A stretch of DNA of 64,000 nt from Takakia lepidozioides (GCA_030704615.1 CM060731.1:91678756-91742755), one strand, 5' to 3'. Numbered from the stretch's first letter, positions 19,740 through 32,670 are shown. Numbers and translations are program-made. The notes: generated by a model not told the origin, from the sequence alone.

Positions 19740-22075
19740 CACATAGGGCCACTGTGGCAGGTTGAATCCACCCATTATTGGAAGCTGAAACAGTGTGCGG
19801 CAACGCACAATGTTTGAGCCCCCTTTTTTGCTTGTTTTTTGATGTGAAAATCGGGCACATAGGGCCACTCTGGCAGTTGAATCTACCCCAAGTTGTAAGC
19901 TCAAACAGTGTACGGCGACGCACATTGTTTGAGCCCCCTTCTTTGCTTACTTTTTAATGTGAAAATCTGGCACCTAGGGCCACTCGGGCAGGTTGAATCC
20001 AACACTTACTGGAAGCTCAAACAGTGTGTGGCAACGCACACTGTTTTGAGCCCCCTCTCTGCTTGTTTTTTGATGTGAAATTGGGCCAACCAGGTCACTT
20101 GGGAAGGTTGAATCCACCCCTTATTGGAAGCTCAAACAGTGTGCGGCAACGCACACTGTTTGAGCCCCCCTTTGTGATTGTTTTTTGTTGTGAAAATAGG
20201 GCACATAGGGCCACTCTGGCAGGTTGAATCCACCCCAAATTTGAAGCTCAAACAGTGTACGTCAACGCACACTGTTTGAGCCCCCTTCTTTGCTTGTTTT
20301 TTCATGTGAAAATCGGGCACCTAGAGCCACTCTGGCATGTTGAATCCAACACTTATTGGAAGCTCAAACAGTACGCGGCAACGCACACTGTTTTGATCCC
20401 CCGCTCTGCTTGTTTTTTGATGTGAAATTGGGCCAAACAGGGCCACTCTGGAAGGTTGAATCCACCCCTTATTGGAAGCTCAAAGAGTGTGCGGCAACGC
20501 ACAATGTTTGAGCCCCCTCTTTGCTTGTTTTTTGAAGTGAAATTGGGCCAAACAGGGCCACTCTGGAAGGTTGAATCCAACCCGAATTGGAAGCTCAAAC
20601 AGTGTGCGGCAACGCACACTATTTTGAGCCCCCTCTCTGCTTGTTTTTTAATGAAAAATTCGGCCAAACAGGGCCAGTGTGGCAGGTTGAATCCAACTCT
20701 TATTTGAAGCTCAAACAGTGTACGGCAACGCACACTGTTTGAGCCCCCTTATTGGCTTGTTTTTTTATGTGAAATTTGGGCACCTAGGGCCACTCTGGCA
20801 GGTTGAATCCAACCCTTATTGGAAGCTCAAACAGTGTGCGGCAACGCACACTGTTTTGAGCCCCCTCTCTGCTTGTTTTTTGATGTGAAATTGGGCCAAA
20901 CAGGGCCACTCTGGAAGGTTGAATCCACCCCTTATTGGAAGCTCAAAGAGTGTGCGACAACACACACTATTTGAGCCCCCTCTCTGCTTGTTGTTTGATG
21001 TGAAATTGGGCCAAATAGGGCCACTCTGGAAGGTTGAATCCACTTATTGAAAGCTCAAATAGTGTGCGGCAATGCACAGTGTTTGAGCCCCCTTTTGTGA
21101 TTCTTTTTTGTTGTGAAAGTAGGGCACATAGGGCCACTTTGGCAGGTTGAATCCACCCCGAATTGGAAGCTCAAACAATGTGCGGCAACGCACACTGTTT
21201 TGAGCCCCCTCTCTGCTGTTTTTTGATGTGAAAATTGGGCCAAACTGGGCCACTCTGGCAGGTTGAATCCAACCCTTATTGGAAGCTCAAACAGTGTGTG
21301 GCAACGCACACTGTTTGAGCCCCCTTATTTGCTTGTTTTTTGATGTGAAATTGGGCCAAATAGGGCCACTCTGGAAGGTTGAATCCAACCCTTATTGGAA
21401 GCTCAAACAGTGTGCGGCAACGCACACTGTTTTGAGCCCCCTCTCTGCTTATTTTTTGATATGAAAATCGGGCCCTTAGGGCCTTGAATCCACCCCGAAT
21501 TGGAAGCTCAAACAGTGTGCGGCACTGTTTGTGCCCCTTCCACTGCCTGTTTTTTGATTTGAAAATCGGCCACTCAGTTCCACTATGCAATGTTAAAATC
21601 ACCCCTTATTGGAAGTCAAACAGGGCGGCAACGAACACTGTTTGAGACCTTTTTGCTGCTTTTTTGATGTGAAAATTGGGCTTGTGAGGGCTACTGTGCC
21701 AAGGGTGGAAATAAACCCTCATTTGAAGCTCAAACAGTGTGCGGCAACACACACTATTTTGAGCTCCCTCTCTGCTTGTTTTTTGATGTGAAATTGGGCC
21801 AAATAGGGCGAGTATGCATGCTCAATACTCCCATAGTTGAAAGCACGAAGAGTGTGCGGCAACGCACACTGTTTGTGCCACTTTCTTGGCCCCCTCTCTG
21901 CCTGTTTTTTTATGTGGTAATGTGCCACATAGGGCCAAATGTCATGTTCAAAACACCCCTATTTGGAAGCTGAAACAGTGTGCGGCAAAGCACACTGTTT
22001 TCGGCCCCCACACTGCTTGTTTTCTAATGAGAGATTGGGCCACCGAGGGCTTGTCTACCATGCTCAAAACACCAT
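19740..22075. repeat. 115-116-bp satellite with a 26-28-bp palindrome
   Basis: About twenty tandem units; the caacgcacac word falls at 20148, 20263, 20379, 20494 and 20610. Each unit has a palindrome with half-site AAACAGTGTGCG around a short centre, then gagccccctttttgcttgtt, tgatgtgaaattgggcc and gttgaatccacccc. Units drift more toward 21.5-22.0 kb. It occupies the place between transposase and ParB-like gene held by GGCGCC arrays in the other elements. Open frames across it are artefacts. Confidence 0.9.
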
Positions 22076-22119
22076 CGTTTCTTGCCTCTCTCTTATATCA
22101 ATGTGAATGAACAACCCTG

Positions 22120-23578
22120 CAGGAGAAGATGCAAAGGGTGGCGGATGAGAACCCTTCGGGGCAGGGGAAGGAGATCATTGTTGATGTGGACGATGAGTTA
22201 TATGAAAGCAAAGCCGCTGAGATGCTGGGGGGTCAGAAGGTAAACTCTTAGCTTGTGGTGCAAAGTATGCTTGCCCCGGGTGGGAGGTTGAAGGTTCCCC
22301 TATGTAGGTTGGTTTCCATGCCCGTCGTTCGTCCACCCCTCATCAAGGACATCCTGAAGCTGGAGGCCGAGTTTGTTCATGGGTATTTGGATGGATCCGT
22401 AGTCTTTAACATTTCTACTAGGGATTCAAGAGGCAATGAGCTCCTTGTGGATGAGTCAATCGTGGTCTCCTGGGATCCCATTTGGAGACAGGTGAACGAA
22501 TCCTTCGAACTTCTTCTCTCCAGGAAACCTTCGACCCAGGCATTCTCAGGGACGATGTTTCACGTATGGGATGGCAACCACCGGTTGCTTGCATGGATGG
22601 TTGTCATTGGGAGGCTGCACTCACAAGAGGAAGAGTGACATTAGTCTGTTCGATCGATGGTGCTGGATTGTGACGGGACATGATGGGGTCTTCTGACGGC
22701 AATGAATGATGTGAACAGGTTGGTTTCTCATTCTACATGTTCCAGTTGTGGTTCCGTGGTTCTTTTGTTCCAGTCCTATTTTGACGGTTCTTTGAATTTC
22801 ATTCTGACTTTCACACATCATTCTGCAGAGGGACGGAGACATCGCATGTCAAAACGAGTCTGGTTCACACACTGTACAAGATACAAAGGATCGGGCAGAT
22901 GCCCTTGACCAACTTCAAGACCATCCTTTCAGCAGAGACGTACAAGAAGTGCGAAAGCTCCAAGACATCAGAAACGTGGTACTCGTTGACCCGTGAGGCT
23001 TTCATGGAGTATATGTACGCGGTGAGATACATCTTCCATCATTTGGCCTTTCGATATTCCTGCTTCTAGATGTTTGTTTCTGTTTGTTTCCCTTGCCCTT
23101 GGGTTGATGCAACTCTCATGCATTCCCTTGCAGCAAGACATTGCAGATGCAGGAGAGCGTGACAAACTGGAATACTACAGCTCTACCCCTAAGGAGAGAA
23201 GGACAGCAAAGGGGGTTGAGAGTCACACATCAAGAAAGAGATGACCGCCACAAGAAGGACTATTATGAGTGCTTTTGTTAAGCAGTTGAGAATTGCCGAC
23301 CCATCATTTGGACCGCAGTTTCTTCAAGAGGTGAAAAACCATTACAACAAGCCAGGCAAGCCGGAGATGGCCTAGGAGAAGTTACACTGGTTGTCTACCG
23401 CCGTTGTGTCTTCAGAACAGAAGGTGAAGTGGCTAGAGATATGGAACTCTGATCCCACTGTTAGGGATACCCACATGTTCCCCAGGCCGGAGAAAGAGAA
23501 GAAGACCCAGCGTGTCATTCCTGTCAGTGACAATGTGCAGGACACATGGCTTCACAAGGCCACTGACAGGAGCCAGGT
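22120..23578 (+). pseudogene. M5: ParB-like half of the ParB-methyltransferase gene, decayed
   Basis: First exon: acidic (EIIVDVDDELYESKAAEMLGG), then LKVPLCRLVSMPVVRPPL, VHGYLDGSVVFNIS and FHVWDGNHRLLAWM, matching M-P along its length. Later exons: WYSLTREAFMEYMYA ending at a GTGAGA donor near 23020, then QDIADAGERDKLEYYSS...QLRIADPSFGPQFLQEVKNHY...KWLEIWNSDPTVRDTHMFP, ending RSQ at 23577 before a GTATGA donor. In-frame stops occur at about 22250 and near 22640. A TAG stands at about 23373, where M-P has a Gln codon. The methyltransferase half is absent; a palindrome array follows. Confidence 0.75.
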
Positions 23579-23689
23579 ATGATGTCATTTGCTGTGTCAC
23601 TTTCTTTTCGCTTTTTCTGTCATTCTCTTTCCATGTTACATTGGTCCTCCATGACAGTGTTCCGTCCCACCTGCCATACCCCCATTGCC

Positions 23690-25890
23690 TTCTGGAAATG
23701 CGGCGCCGCATTTCTATCCAACGACGATGACTATAGAGAAACAAAAATTAGGGTTCTGGTTTTTCTTACCCGCCACCCCCTGTGGTCGGAAATGCGGCAC
23801 CGCATTTCCATCCAACGGGTAGAGCTAGAAAAAACAAGGAATTTTTTTTTTTTGGATTTTTTTTTCTCTACCCCCCATAGGCCGAAATGCGGCGCCGCAT
23901 TTCAATCCAGCGGCGATGAGAAGAGAAAAGAAAATTTTTTACGGTTATTTTTTTTCCCCTCTACCCCCTGTTGTTGGAAATGCGGCATCGCATTTCGATC
24001 CTGCGGGGATGACTAGAGAGGGCAAAAAAAAAAACAAAAAGACAAACTTCATTTATTTATTTATTTTTTGCCTTTCACCCCTATGGACGCAAATGCGGCG
24101 CCGCATTTCAATCCAGCGGCGATGACAAGAGGAAAAAAAAGGTTAGGGTTATTGTTTGTCCTCTCTATTCCCCTTGTTGTTGGAAATGCGGCGCCGCATT
24201 CCATCCAGTGAAGATGACTAGAGAACAACCAAGAAAAAAAAAAAAAAAAACCCACAAATTTTTTTTTTTTTTTTTTTTATTTTTCCCCCACAGCCCCCCC
24301 CACCGTATGGACGGAAATGCGGCGCCGCATTTCAATCCAGCGGCGATGACAAGAGGAAGAAAAACGGTTAGGGTTATTTTTTCCCCCTTCTACCCCTGTG
24401 GTTGGAAAATGCGGCACCGCATTCCATCCAGCGGGGATGACTAAAAAAGCTGGGGGGGGGGTGGATTTTTTTTTGTCCCCACCCCTATGGACGGAAATGC
24501 GGCACCGCATTTCAATCCAGCTACATGACAAGAGGAAAAAAATGGTTAGGATTATTTTTTTTCCCCCCCTTCTATCCCTGTTGTTGGAAATGCGGCGCCG
24601 CATTTCCATCCAGCGGGGATGACTAAGGGCAGACGGGGGTGGGGGCGGAAAAAAAAATAAAAAATAAAAAAAAATTGTCCCTACCCCTATGGGCGGAAAT
24701 GCGGCGCCGCATTTCAATACAGCGGCGATGACAAGAGGAAAAAACGGTTAGGGTTATTTTTTTTTCCCCTTCCATCCCCTGTTGTTGGAAATGTGGCACC
24801 GCATTTCCATCCAGCGGGGATGACTAGAGGGGGGGCAGGGGAGGGGGGAAAAAACAAAACAAAGAAAGAACAAAAATTTTTTGTCCCCACCCCTATGGAC
24901 GGAAAATCGGCGCCGCATTTCAATTTAGTGGCGATGACAAGAAAAAAAATAAAGTTAGGGTTGCTTTTTCCACCCCCCCCCCCCCCCCTACCCTCTGTTG
25001 TTGGATGCGGCGCCGCATTTCCATCTAGCGGGGATGACAAGAGAAAAAAAAGAAAAAAAAGATAAATTGAGAATTTTTTATTTCTTGTTTTCACCCCTTT
25101 CGGATGGAAATGCGGCACCCGCATTTCAATCCAGCGGCGATGACTAGAGGAAAAAACAATCAGGGGTTATTTCCCCCCCCCCCCTGTGGTTGAAAATGCG
25201 GCGCCGCAATTACCATCCAGCGGGAATGACTAGAGGGAAAAAAAAAAAAAACACCGTCAAACGACTTTCAAAGAGCACGGGTGGATGGCAGTCGAGACGG
25301 AAATGCGGCACCGCATTTCCGTCCTGACTCACATCCCCCTTTGCACGATGATCATCATTTTGGGGAAAAGAGGTGGGCGGGATGAACCGGCGACGAAAAA
25401 TGCGCTGCCGCATTTTTGTCCGGACTGACACCTACCGATCACTTTATACCTAGTGGGACGGAAATGTGGCCCCGCATTTCCATCCGGGTTCCCACTGAAC
25501 CATGCCTTCCTACCATGGGTGGAATATGTGGTGCCGCATTTCCGTCCTAACTGACACCTAAGCATCCTTGACACATGGTGGGATGATAATCCGGTGCCGC
25601 ATTTCTGTCCGGGCTCCCATTCCACCATGCATTTTTAACAGTCCCTTCATTTTTGGTGGGACGGAAATGCGGTGCCGCATTTCCGTCTAGAAGACCACTT
25701 CAGTTTGCGTACTTGGCAGTTGAAGGGAATGCAGCCGCATTTCCGTCCGACTATCATTGTACATTTTCTTAATGACAGCTTCAACGGAATTGCGGTGCCG
25801 CATTCCAGGCCCGCTACCACTTACTCTGGCAGACAGGACAGCGAAACGGAAGTGTGGCACCGCATTCCCGTCGAACTTGCCAAAACAACC
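23690..25890. repeat. Palindrome array, half-site GGAAATGCGGC, about 100-110-bp spacing
   Basis: More than twenty copies of a 22-bp palindrome, GGAAATGCGGC followed by its complement. In the first part, copies alternate between two contexts: tgttgttgg...ccatccagcggggatgac and atggacgg...caatccagcggcgatgac. They are separated by homopolymer-rich linkers (A/T, G/C runs). From 25.27 kb the copies are more degenerate, mostly ggacggaaatgcggcaccgc-type with longer linkers. The array starts about 110 bp after the last recognisable exon of M5, so it probably began in an intron of that gene. Confidence 0.9.
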
Positions 25891-25944
25891 TTTTCTTCAT
25901 GATAGGATGGCGCAAATCCATCCTGAGAATAGGGACGGAAAAGG

Positions 25945-26180
25945 AGGTTTGCTATTTCATGAGCATGAGCGGCATGAGCGGCATGAGTGGCATGAGCAGA
26001 GTAGTAACACAATCGGTTTTCATGAGCAGAAGTACAAATTTCGAAAATAAAAAAAACAATAAAAAAAATAATTTAATGCAATGTGTCAGGAAAAACAAAT
26101 ATATTATTCGGCCCCTTGAAGGAAAAATTGCACTTTTGACAGTTGTGCTCATGAAATTTCGTCTTCCGCTCATGCCAATT
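25945..26180. mobile_element. Element 4 terminus, CATGAGC type
   Basis: TTTGCTATTTCATGAGC followed by four CATGAGC/CATGAGTGG units, then inverted GCTCATG copies at 26146 and 26169. About 90% like the element 1 end at 1.49-1.72 kb, including the tgtcaggaaaaa stretch. T4 lies inside it in the minus orientation. Confidence 0.65.
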
Positions 26181-26189
26181 CCCAGCGAC

Positions 26190-26565
26190 ATGTGCAAATA
26201 TGGCGCCGAATTTCGCGGTAATAGGGTCCGTAACCTGAAAAAACGGCGACGTATTTCGCGGCATAGGTTCTCTCTGGCGAAAAATGGTGCCGAATTCCAC
26301 GGCTATAGGTCCCCTCATGACAGGTAATTCGGCGCCATTTTTTCAGTGCATGTTCGGACTTAGCCAGTTTTCGGCCAAAAAAGAGAAATTCGGCGCCATT
26401 TTTCCAGACACGGTACCAGTGCATGTTGGGACTTAGCCAGTTTTCGGCCCAAAAAAGAGAAATTCGGCGCCATTTTCCCAAACACAGGTACCAGTGCATG
26501 TGGGACTTAGCGAGTTTTCGGCCCCAAAAGAGAAATTCGGCGCCATTTTTCCAGAAATGGCCCCA
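26190..26565. repeat. Subterminal palindromes of element 4
   Basis: Degenerate GGCGCCGAATTTCGCGG units followed by three copies of an about 75-bp unit: gaaattcggcgccatttttc, then cagtgcatgttgggacttag, then ccagttttcggcc. It shares the gggacttagcc word with the intronic arrays of M1 and M2. Lies between the element end and the transposase 3' end. Confidence 0.8.
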
Positions 26566-26689
26566 CAACTGCTTCTGTTGGATCTCAGTTTGAATGGAAT
26601 ATTGCCTCATTCCAGGGAGTTTTGGGGTGCATTTCATTACACTGCAAAAAAAAAGTCTGATACAGCAAAATGCATTTGAAAATATCCAT

Positions 26690-29600
26690 ATGGAGGATTC
26701 CGTTTGCCCCATCAATGATTTCTGGAATCCCTAAGGAGGAGTTTGTGCAGCTCGTTCCGCTCAACGCCGGTGCATGAATAAAGTCATCAATAGTCACGTT
26801 CATCCTCAACCTCTTCAGGTAAATGTAATACAGATGCTTGCACGGATAATACTTCGAACCCTCTTTGCTTCCATCAACGAGAAGTCCGTACAGTTGCAAG
26901 TCGGCTCCACTCCAATCGTAATTGTGTATACATCGTCGCGTACAGCCGAGCCGGCCGTTGCCATCCGATACACACGCCCAAGGCCGGGTGGGGGTACGTC
27001 CACGGAGCTCTGAATAGTGCAAGCCATCCCAAGAGCATTGGCAATCCGAGTCTCATTCAACTTGTGGGAGGGTGTCGTCTCTTCACTCTTCCGAATCGCA
27101 TTGTGGGATGTGCAGAATTGTCCAATCCGTCTCTACTGGACCGAGCAGTCTGCAATGGCTGGGTCTGAGGAACCGGAAATGCGTGGGCCGGGATGTCTGT
27201 GCGTTGCACCATTCGAAATCCTGCTGCAGATAGAGCATCCGCCTCATTCTGAGAGAGGCTGCAACCCGGTGCAACAGGCCAGACGCCCGGAGGCTCCGGC
27301 ATTCCCTGAATCCCGTACTTGGGCTTGCCAAATACACAGGTCATTATGTCGTGCCTACAGAACCAAAATGTCTGCGTTGTGGCGTGAGCAAATGTGGGAG
27401 TAAAAATCTGCCGCTGAAACAAGGTACAGGTACAGCACGTGTGGGTTCCTCCGAATCATCTCACCACAGCGTGCTCTCGTATCCACCCGGATGGCGCAAC
27501 ACTTCCCTCGAAATGCCGGCAATGTCCTCGCAATTCTCCACTGTGACTCCGACACTCTTGTCTCCACAATGGGAATGTTGTATTGCTTTACTACAGATGG
27601 CTCGTTATGTTGCCGGGCACGCGCCCTGTGCTCAAAGGAGATGACGATCTTGAACGTGCAGGACTTCGGTGCTCGACGAGACCTCCTCGGACAACATCAC
27701 CGGACCACGAGGGGGAGCGTGCGAATATTCTTGTCAGCTCGCCATGAATCCTCTTCTCCGCCAGGTGCCTCGTCAAGTCTTCGTCTCACTGGACGGGTAT
27801 GAACATCTCCTTCCAAATGTTGGCTCTTCGCAGCAATGGCGTGTCCCGAAGGCCCTCTTGCAAGGCGCCGCCCCCCACTTCCGAGGATTCTTCGATCTGG
27901 AGGCAGTCCGCATCAGCATTTCCTGCCTGTCCGGCCCCAAGCCCCACTGTTTCCCTTTCAAGAACTCGTTGTACCTGCATTGCTGCATAATTGACCTCAC
28001 AATGTCCTCCGTTGTGGCAGTGAGGATGTCCACCAGATGCGCCGCAGAGGAGGCACGCCAGGAATAGTGCACTGATTCGGCCATGTTTGTCGTGGGCATG
28101 TCAGTGTCGGAGTCGAGACACATTTCCTGCACAAGCACATGTTGAGGTTACAAGCAAGTTACAAATATGGCCAAGAATAATATCCAACGGGACGCGAATT
28201 CGTGCAACTCACCTCCCGCATATAGTCGCCGAACTGGAGGGAAACGATAATGCCACCATGCTAGCCAACTGACCATTGCTCCTTCGTCTGATTTCCTTAC
28301 AGCACCTGACGATGTCCACCAAGCCCGTATGCATGCAAACTGTGTCTCTGCATCATCCAAGGTGGGAGCGCGTTTCCACGCAAGGCACATGGAACGGTGC
28401 TCCTCTCTGAAATCTGGCGCCACGAGCCTGGTTGTGTACTGCGAAAGGCTCTGCAGAAAATGGAACCCACAAGAAGATCTCTCCTTGCCTTCCATGGGAA
28501 CATTGGGGTCTTGCCCGTACACCCTTCGGATGGCAGCCCAATTTGCTTGTGCGTTGTCCGCCATGAAACCACGGAAATTGGGAGGGGGCAATCCCGCCTT
28601 GGCCATCTGTTCGTTTATTCCCTGCCAAAGAAGCATCTCCGATTGTGTGTCCTATCCTTTCATCTCACAAATAGCAATTGTCATTAGCATCCTGCAGTGG
28701 GTGTCGTAGACATGTGCGCCATTGTCACCCACTGGTGATTTGTAATTCGCTTGATATGGTCGAACATGACCCAACTGTTTGACAAGTTCCCACTCGTCAT
28801 CCTGTCGACCAGTTCGACGCCACTGCCAGGTCCACACGTGGACATTTTGAATACGAAACAACGATCTGCCTCAGTCCCTTGTCCTGGAAACCTACTTCCA
28901 TGAATGTAGTCATATCCACATCGTCGCTTCACCTCCAGAATGGAGTGCATATCCGAGCCACGCCCAATTTTCTGTTTGCATAGACAATGTGGTTTCGGAC
29001 ATTCGGTGAACATACGTGGAGGGACACCGACTCTAGCAATGCCTCCATTTCCTTCTCGTCGAGAGGAACTCTATCGGAGCCGTCTTCCGACATAATTCTG
29101 GCCAATGCCATCTTATGGGCGGCTTGGAGTTGTATCTGTTTGGGTTTGGCACCCGGTCTCAACTTAACCTCCTCCTGAACGAGCTGCTCTGCTTCGTGGG
29201 CAGCCTCCCGCGAGTTCCCCCTCGCCAATTTGTGACAATGGGAACCAACGTGTATGCAAGCTCGGGTGAGGTCAGGGAAACGGTGCAACACATAGAACTG
29301 CTTGGCATTACAAACAGACATGCAGTGTGGTGGTTCTTTGCAATGCGCACACTTAAATGTGGAGTTCGGAACCTTCTCCTGAGCTCGAAATGGTTGGTGA
29401 GCTGTGCCTGTCCAATCGGTCTCGTTCCTGTGACCTCTGGATTTAAAGTGGAAGCAAGTTGGGGAGAAACACCGCAACGCGCCCGCACAAACAACGTAGC
29501 GCACCGCACACCATCAAGCATCTTCATGCTGGTGGTTTTGGTAACGCACCAAGGATGACCGTCATGTTTTCTATCCATATCTGTCAACATTCCGGACGCC

Positions 29601-30330
29601 CTCGAGTAGTCCGCCCGAGGAGGGAACTCAAAGAAGATATTACCGTCGACGTCGGGGGAAGGCATGTAACCGATTTAATTGCGAACTTGCTGTAGTCCAG
29701 CCCGGCCAGCTCCGACCGGGTCCCTCCAGGTGAAGCCCTCGCAGAATTTCTAGAATAGATCGAACTGCGGTGCTCGTGCTGGGAATATGACTCCCTCCTC
29801 CACTGACGTCCATTGAGGACTTGCCTGATCTCCAGGACGACCTCGGAACTTCCATGACCTCGTCTGAGTCGGACAGGTTGTGAACAACTCGGTTCTCGGT
29901 CGTCTTCATGGATGGGTTCGGCTCTGGATTTACTTCGTTGCGGACTTCTCTCTTTGAGGTACCCACTCTCTGATTCGCGGATTGTTTCATGGAAGGCGCC
30001 GCCAGGATAGACGGTGCATTTGGCGGGCAAATGAAGTCCCCAACAGCCCTGTATATGACGCTGTCCGATGGTGGAACTCGCCATTCCCTGCCATCGCCGA
30101 AATCATCGTGGAGCACAACAATACTCTCGACAACAAGCCGTTTGAGTCCTTCCCTTTCCTCCTCCAAAAAAACCGACCCCGGTTTCAGGTGGTATCGAAC
30201 GCACAGATATTTCTCCATCACCCGGCAGGTGTCCCCTCTGCACGGAAATGAAGCTCTATGCTCGTGAGGAGGGCAGTACACTGTAGCGCTCGGGTTTTCC
30301 GCCATGGGAGATGTGCACACAAGACTGCCA
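26690..30330 (-). pseudogene. T4: full-length but frameshifted Mutator-like transposase
   Basis: The most complete layout of the T1-type transposase. In order on the minus strand: an N-terminal domain (YHLKPGSVFLEE...EWRVPPSDSVIYRAVGDF, 30.2-30.0 kb); an acidic Ser/Asp stretch; AGLDYSKFAIKSVTCLPS; the GCM/FAR1-like zinc region (CKEPPHCMSVCNAKQFYVLHR...HVGSHCHKLARG); DDE blocks (ANWAAIRRVYG near 28.55 kb); the intron with GTGAGT donor at about 28210; TNMAESVHYSW; the Cys-rich FWFCRHDIMTCVFGK; and a SWIM finger split by a frameshift (CNCTDF in one frame, CKHLYYIYLKRL in another). Several frameshifts make it inactive. It is nearly identical to T1 where they overlap. Confidence 0.8.
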
Positions 30331-30599
30331 GGATGGCGTGCGGGGAAGCTCCCTGGTAGAAGGGGGTGCAGCGATGGGAATGAATGCGATGCCGATTTGT
30401 CCGAGCGACGAAGCCTGATCCAAATCCAGGGAGCCAACTATCTCAAAAATCCACAGTCAGAGTGTTAATGAACCTTGTCTCCGGAATGCGGCCCTGGTCT
30501 TTGCGCAATAACTGCCAACGGTATGCAGTCAGAAAGTGGGGGGCCGTCCGGATGATGATGACGGCTGAAGGGGAGAAGCCGGCGGCACCGTGCCCTCAC

Positions 30600-31440
30600 A
30601 TTACTACCCCCGAATGGAAATTCGGCACCCAATATCCAACAGAGGAAGCCCGGATGAAGTCGCCTCGGGCGCAGAGGCCGGAGTGTGTGGCGACAGAGAA
30701 CATCCCCTGGATGGAGATTCGGCGCCGAATTTCCATCCGGGCCCCCCAAAGGGAGTCGTGTCGGGGGGTCAGGCCGAAAACTGGACGGCATATAAAACAT
30801 CCCCAGATGGAAAAACGGCGCCGAATTTCCATCCGGGGCGGTTCGGATGGATGCAGTCGGGGAGGGGGGAGTGGCCTGCAGTTGGCCGTCACATTTCAAC
30901 CCCGGACGGAAATTCGGCACCGAATATCGAACAGGGGACGCCCGGATGAAGTCGCCTCGGGCGCAGAGGCCGGCGAGTGTGCGACAGAGAACATCCATGG
31001 ACGGAGATTCGGCGCCGAATTTCCATCCGGGCCCCCCCCAAAGGAAGTCTTGTCGGGGGGGTCAGACCAAAAACTGGCCGACATAAAAACTTCCACAGAT
31101 GGGAAAACGGCGCCGAATTTGCATCCTGCAGGTAAGTGGAATCCCGGATGGATGGAAATTCGGCGCCGAATTTTCATCCAGCAGGTAGGTGGAATCCCGG
31201 ATGGATGGAGATTCGGCGCCGAATTTCGTCCAGCAGGTAAGTTGGAATCTCGGGTGGATGGAGATTCGGCGCCGAATTTCCATCCTGCAGGTAATTCGAA
31301 TACCGGATGAATGGAAATTCGGCGCCGAATTTCCATCAAGCACGTAAGCCGAATCCCGCATAAATGGAAATTCGGCGCCGAATTTCCATCCAGCAGGTAA
31401 GTCGGATGGGTGCCGTATGGATATTCGGCGCGAATTTCCA
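30600..31440. repeat. Palindrome array of element 4, half-site TGGAAATTCGGC
   Basis: Perfect or near-perfect palindromes TGGAAATTCGGCGCC with complement at about 30715, 31005, 31155, 31265, 31310 and 31365, among others. The first copies have long linkers (gatgaagtcgcctcgggcgc, aaactgg). From 31.1 kb the spacing drops to about 55-60 bp, with gcaggtaagt linkers. Placed between the T4 5' end and the gene remnant at 32.7 kb. Confidence 0.85.
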
Positions 31441-31915
31441 TTCGACATGTATTTCTGAGCGTGGAATGGAATACCTTCGTGCAGGTAATTCCCAGATGAG
31501 AATTACTTTGTGCAGGTAATTTCCAGATGAGAATTACCTTCGTGCAGGTAATTTCCAGATGAGAATACCTTCCTCAGGTAATTCCAATCGATGTGAATTC
31601 TTCGTCCACAATTACCTGCACGAAGGTAATTCTCATCTGGAAATTACCTGCACGAAGGTAATTCTCATCTGGAAATTACCTGCACAAAGGTAATTCTCAT
31701 TGGGAATTACCTGCACGAAGGTAATTCACGCTCAGAAATACATGGCGAATGGAAATTCGGCGCCGAATTCCATTCATCGGTCGGTATTGGAATTACCTGC
31801 TGGATGGAAATTCGGCGCCGAATTTCCATTTATGCGGGATTCGACTTACCTGTTGGATGGAATTCGGCGCCGAATTTCCATTCATCCGGGATCCGAATTA
31901 CCTGCAGGAGGGAAA
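31255..31915. repeat. Giant foldback, about 300-bp arms, built of palindromes
   Basis: The left arm (31255-31590) reads back in the right arm (31610-31915). Cctgcaggtaattcg-accggatgaatgg pairs with ccattcatccgg-attacctgcagg. Cgaatcccgcataaatgg pairs with ccatttatgcgggattcg. Catgtatttctgagcgtg pairs with cacgctcagaaatacatg. The centre (31480-31720) is itself tandem: gcaggtaatttccagatgag and complement. Both arms contain the GGCGCC palindromes, so palindromes are nested inside a larger palindrome. Confidence 0.85.
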
Positions 31916-31964
31916 TTCGGGGGCCGAATTCCTCTTGAGGGAAATTTGGCGCCACCGCCTACCT

Positions 31965-32670
31965 GCGCGGGATGGAAATTCGGCGCCGGATTTCAATCCG
32001 CGCGCTTCCGAATTACCTGCATGAGGGAAATTTTCCACCGCCGCCCTACCTGCGCGGATGGAAATTCGGCGCCGGATTTCCATCCGCGCGCTTCCGAATT
32101 ACCTGCATGAGGGAAATTCCACCGCCGCCCTACCTCCGCGGATGGAAATTCGGCGCCGGATTTCCATCCGCGCGCTTCCGAATTACCTGCATGAGGGAAA
32201 TTTCCACCGCCGCCCTACCTCCGCGGATGGAAATTCGGCGCCGGATTTCCACCCGCGCGCTTCCGAATTACCTGCATGAGGGAAATTTCCACCGCCGCCC
32301 TACCTCCGCGGATGGAAATTCGGCGCCGGATTTCCATCCGCGCGCTTCCGAATTACCTGCATGAGGGAAATTTCCACCGCCCCCTACCTCCGCGGATGGA
32401 AAATTCGGCGCCGGATTTCCATCGCGCGCTTCCGAATTACCTGCATGAGGGAAATTTTCCACCGCCGCCCTTCCTCCGCGGATGGAAATTCGGCGCCGGA
32501 TTTCCATCCGCGCGCTTCCGAATTACCTGCATGAGGGAAATTTCCACGCCGCCCTTCCTCCGCGGATGGAAATTCGGCGCCGGATTTCCATCCTGCTGCG
32601 CTCCGAATTACCTGCAGGATGGAAATCCGGCGCCGGAATTCCATCGTGCAGCGCTCCGAATTACCTCTAC
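31965..32670. repeat. Palindrome array, 85-bp period
   Basis: Eight to nine units; the ggatttcc word lies at 32074, 32158, 32243, 32328, 32413 and 32498, an 84-85-bp period. Unit: ggatggaaattcggcgccgg-atttccatccgcgcgcttcc, then gaattacctgcatgaggg, then ccaccgccgcccta. The last two units switch to the tgcagcgctcc linker of array A2, showing a shared origin with element 1. Confidence 0.9.

Noticed and set aside
19740-25890. CRISPR-like array of regularly spaced palindromic repeats
   Set aside because: Spacers are themselves repeated, units are tandem, there are no cas genes, and the context is a eukaryotic transposon.
26690-30330. Host FAR1/FHY3 gene rather than a transposase
   Set aside because: Multiple near-identical broken copies bounded by repeat ends, and linkage to ParB-methyltransferase genes, point to a mobile element.
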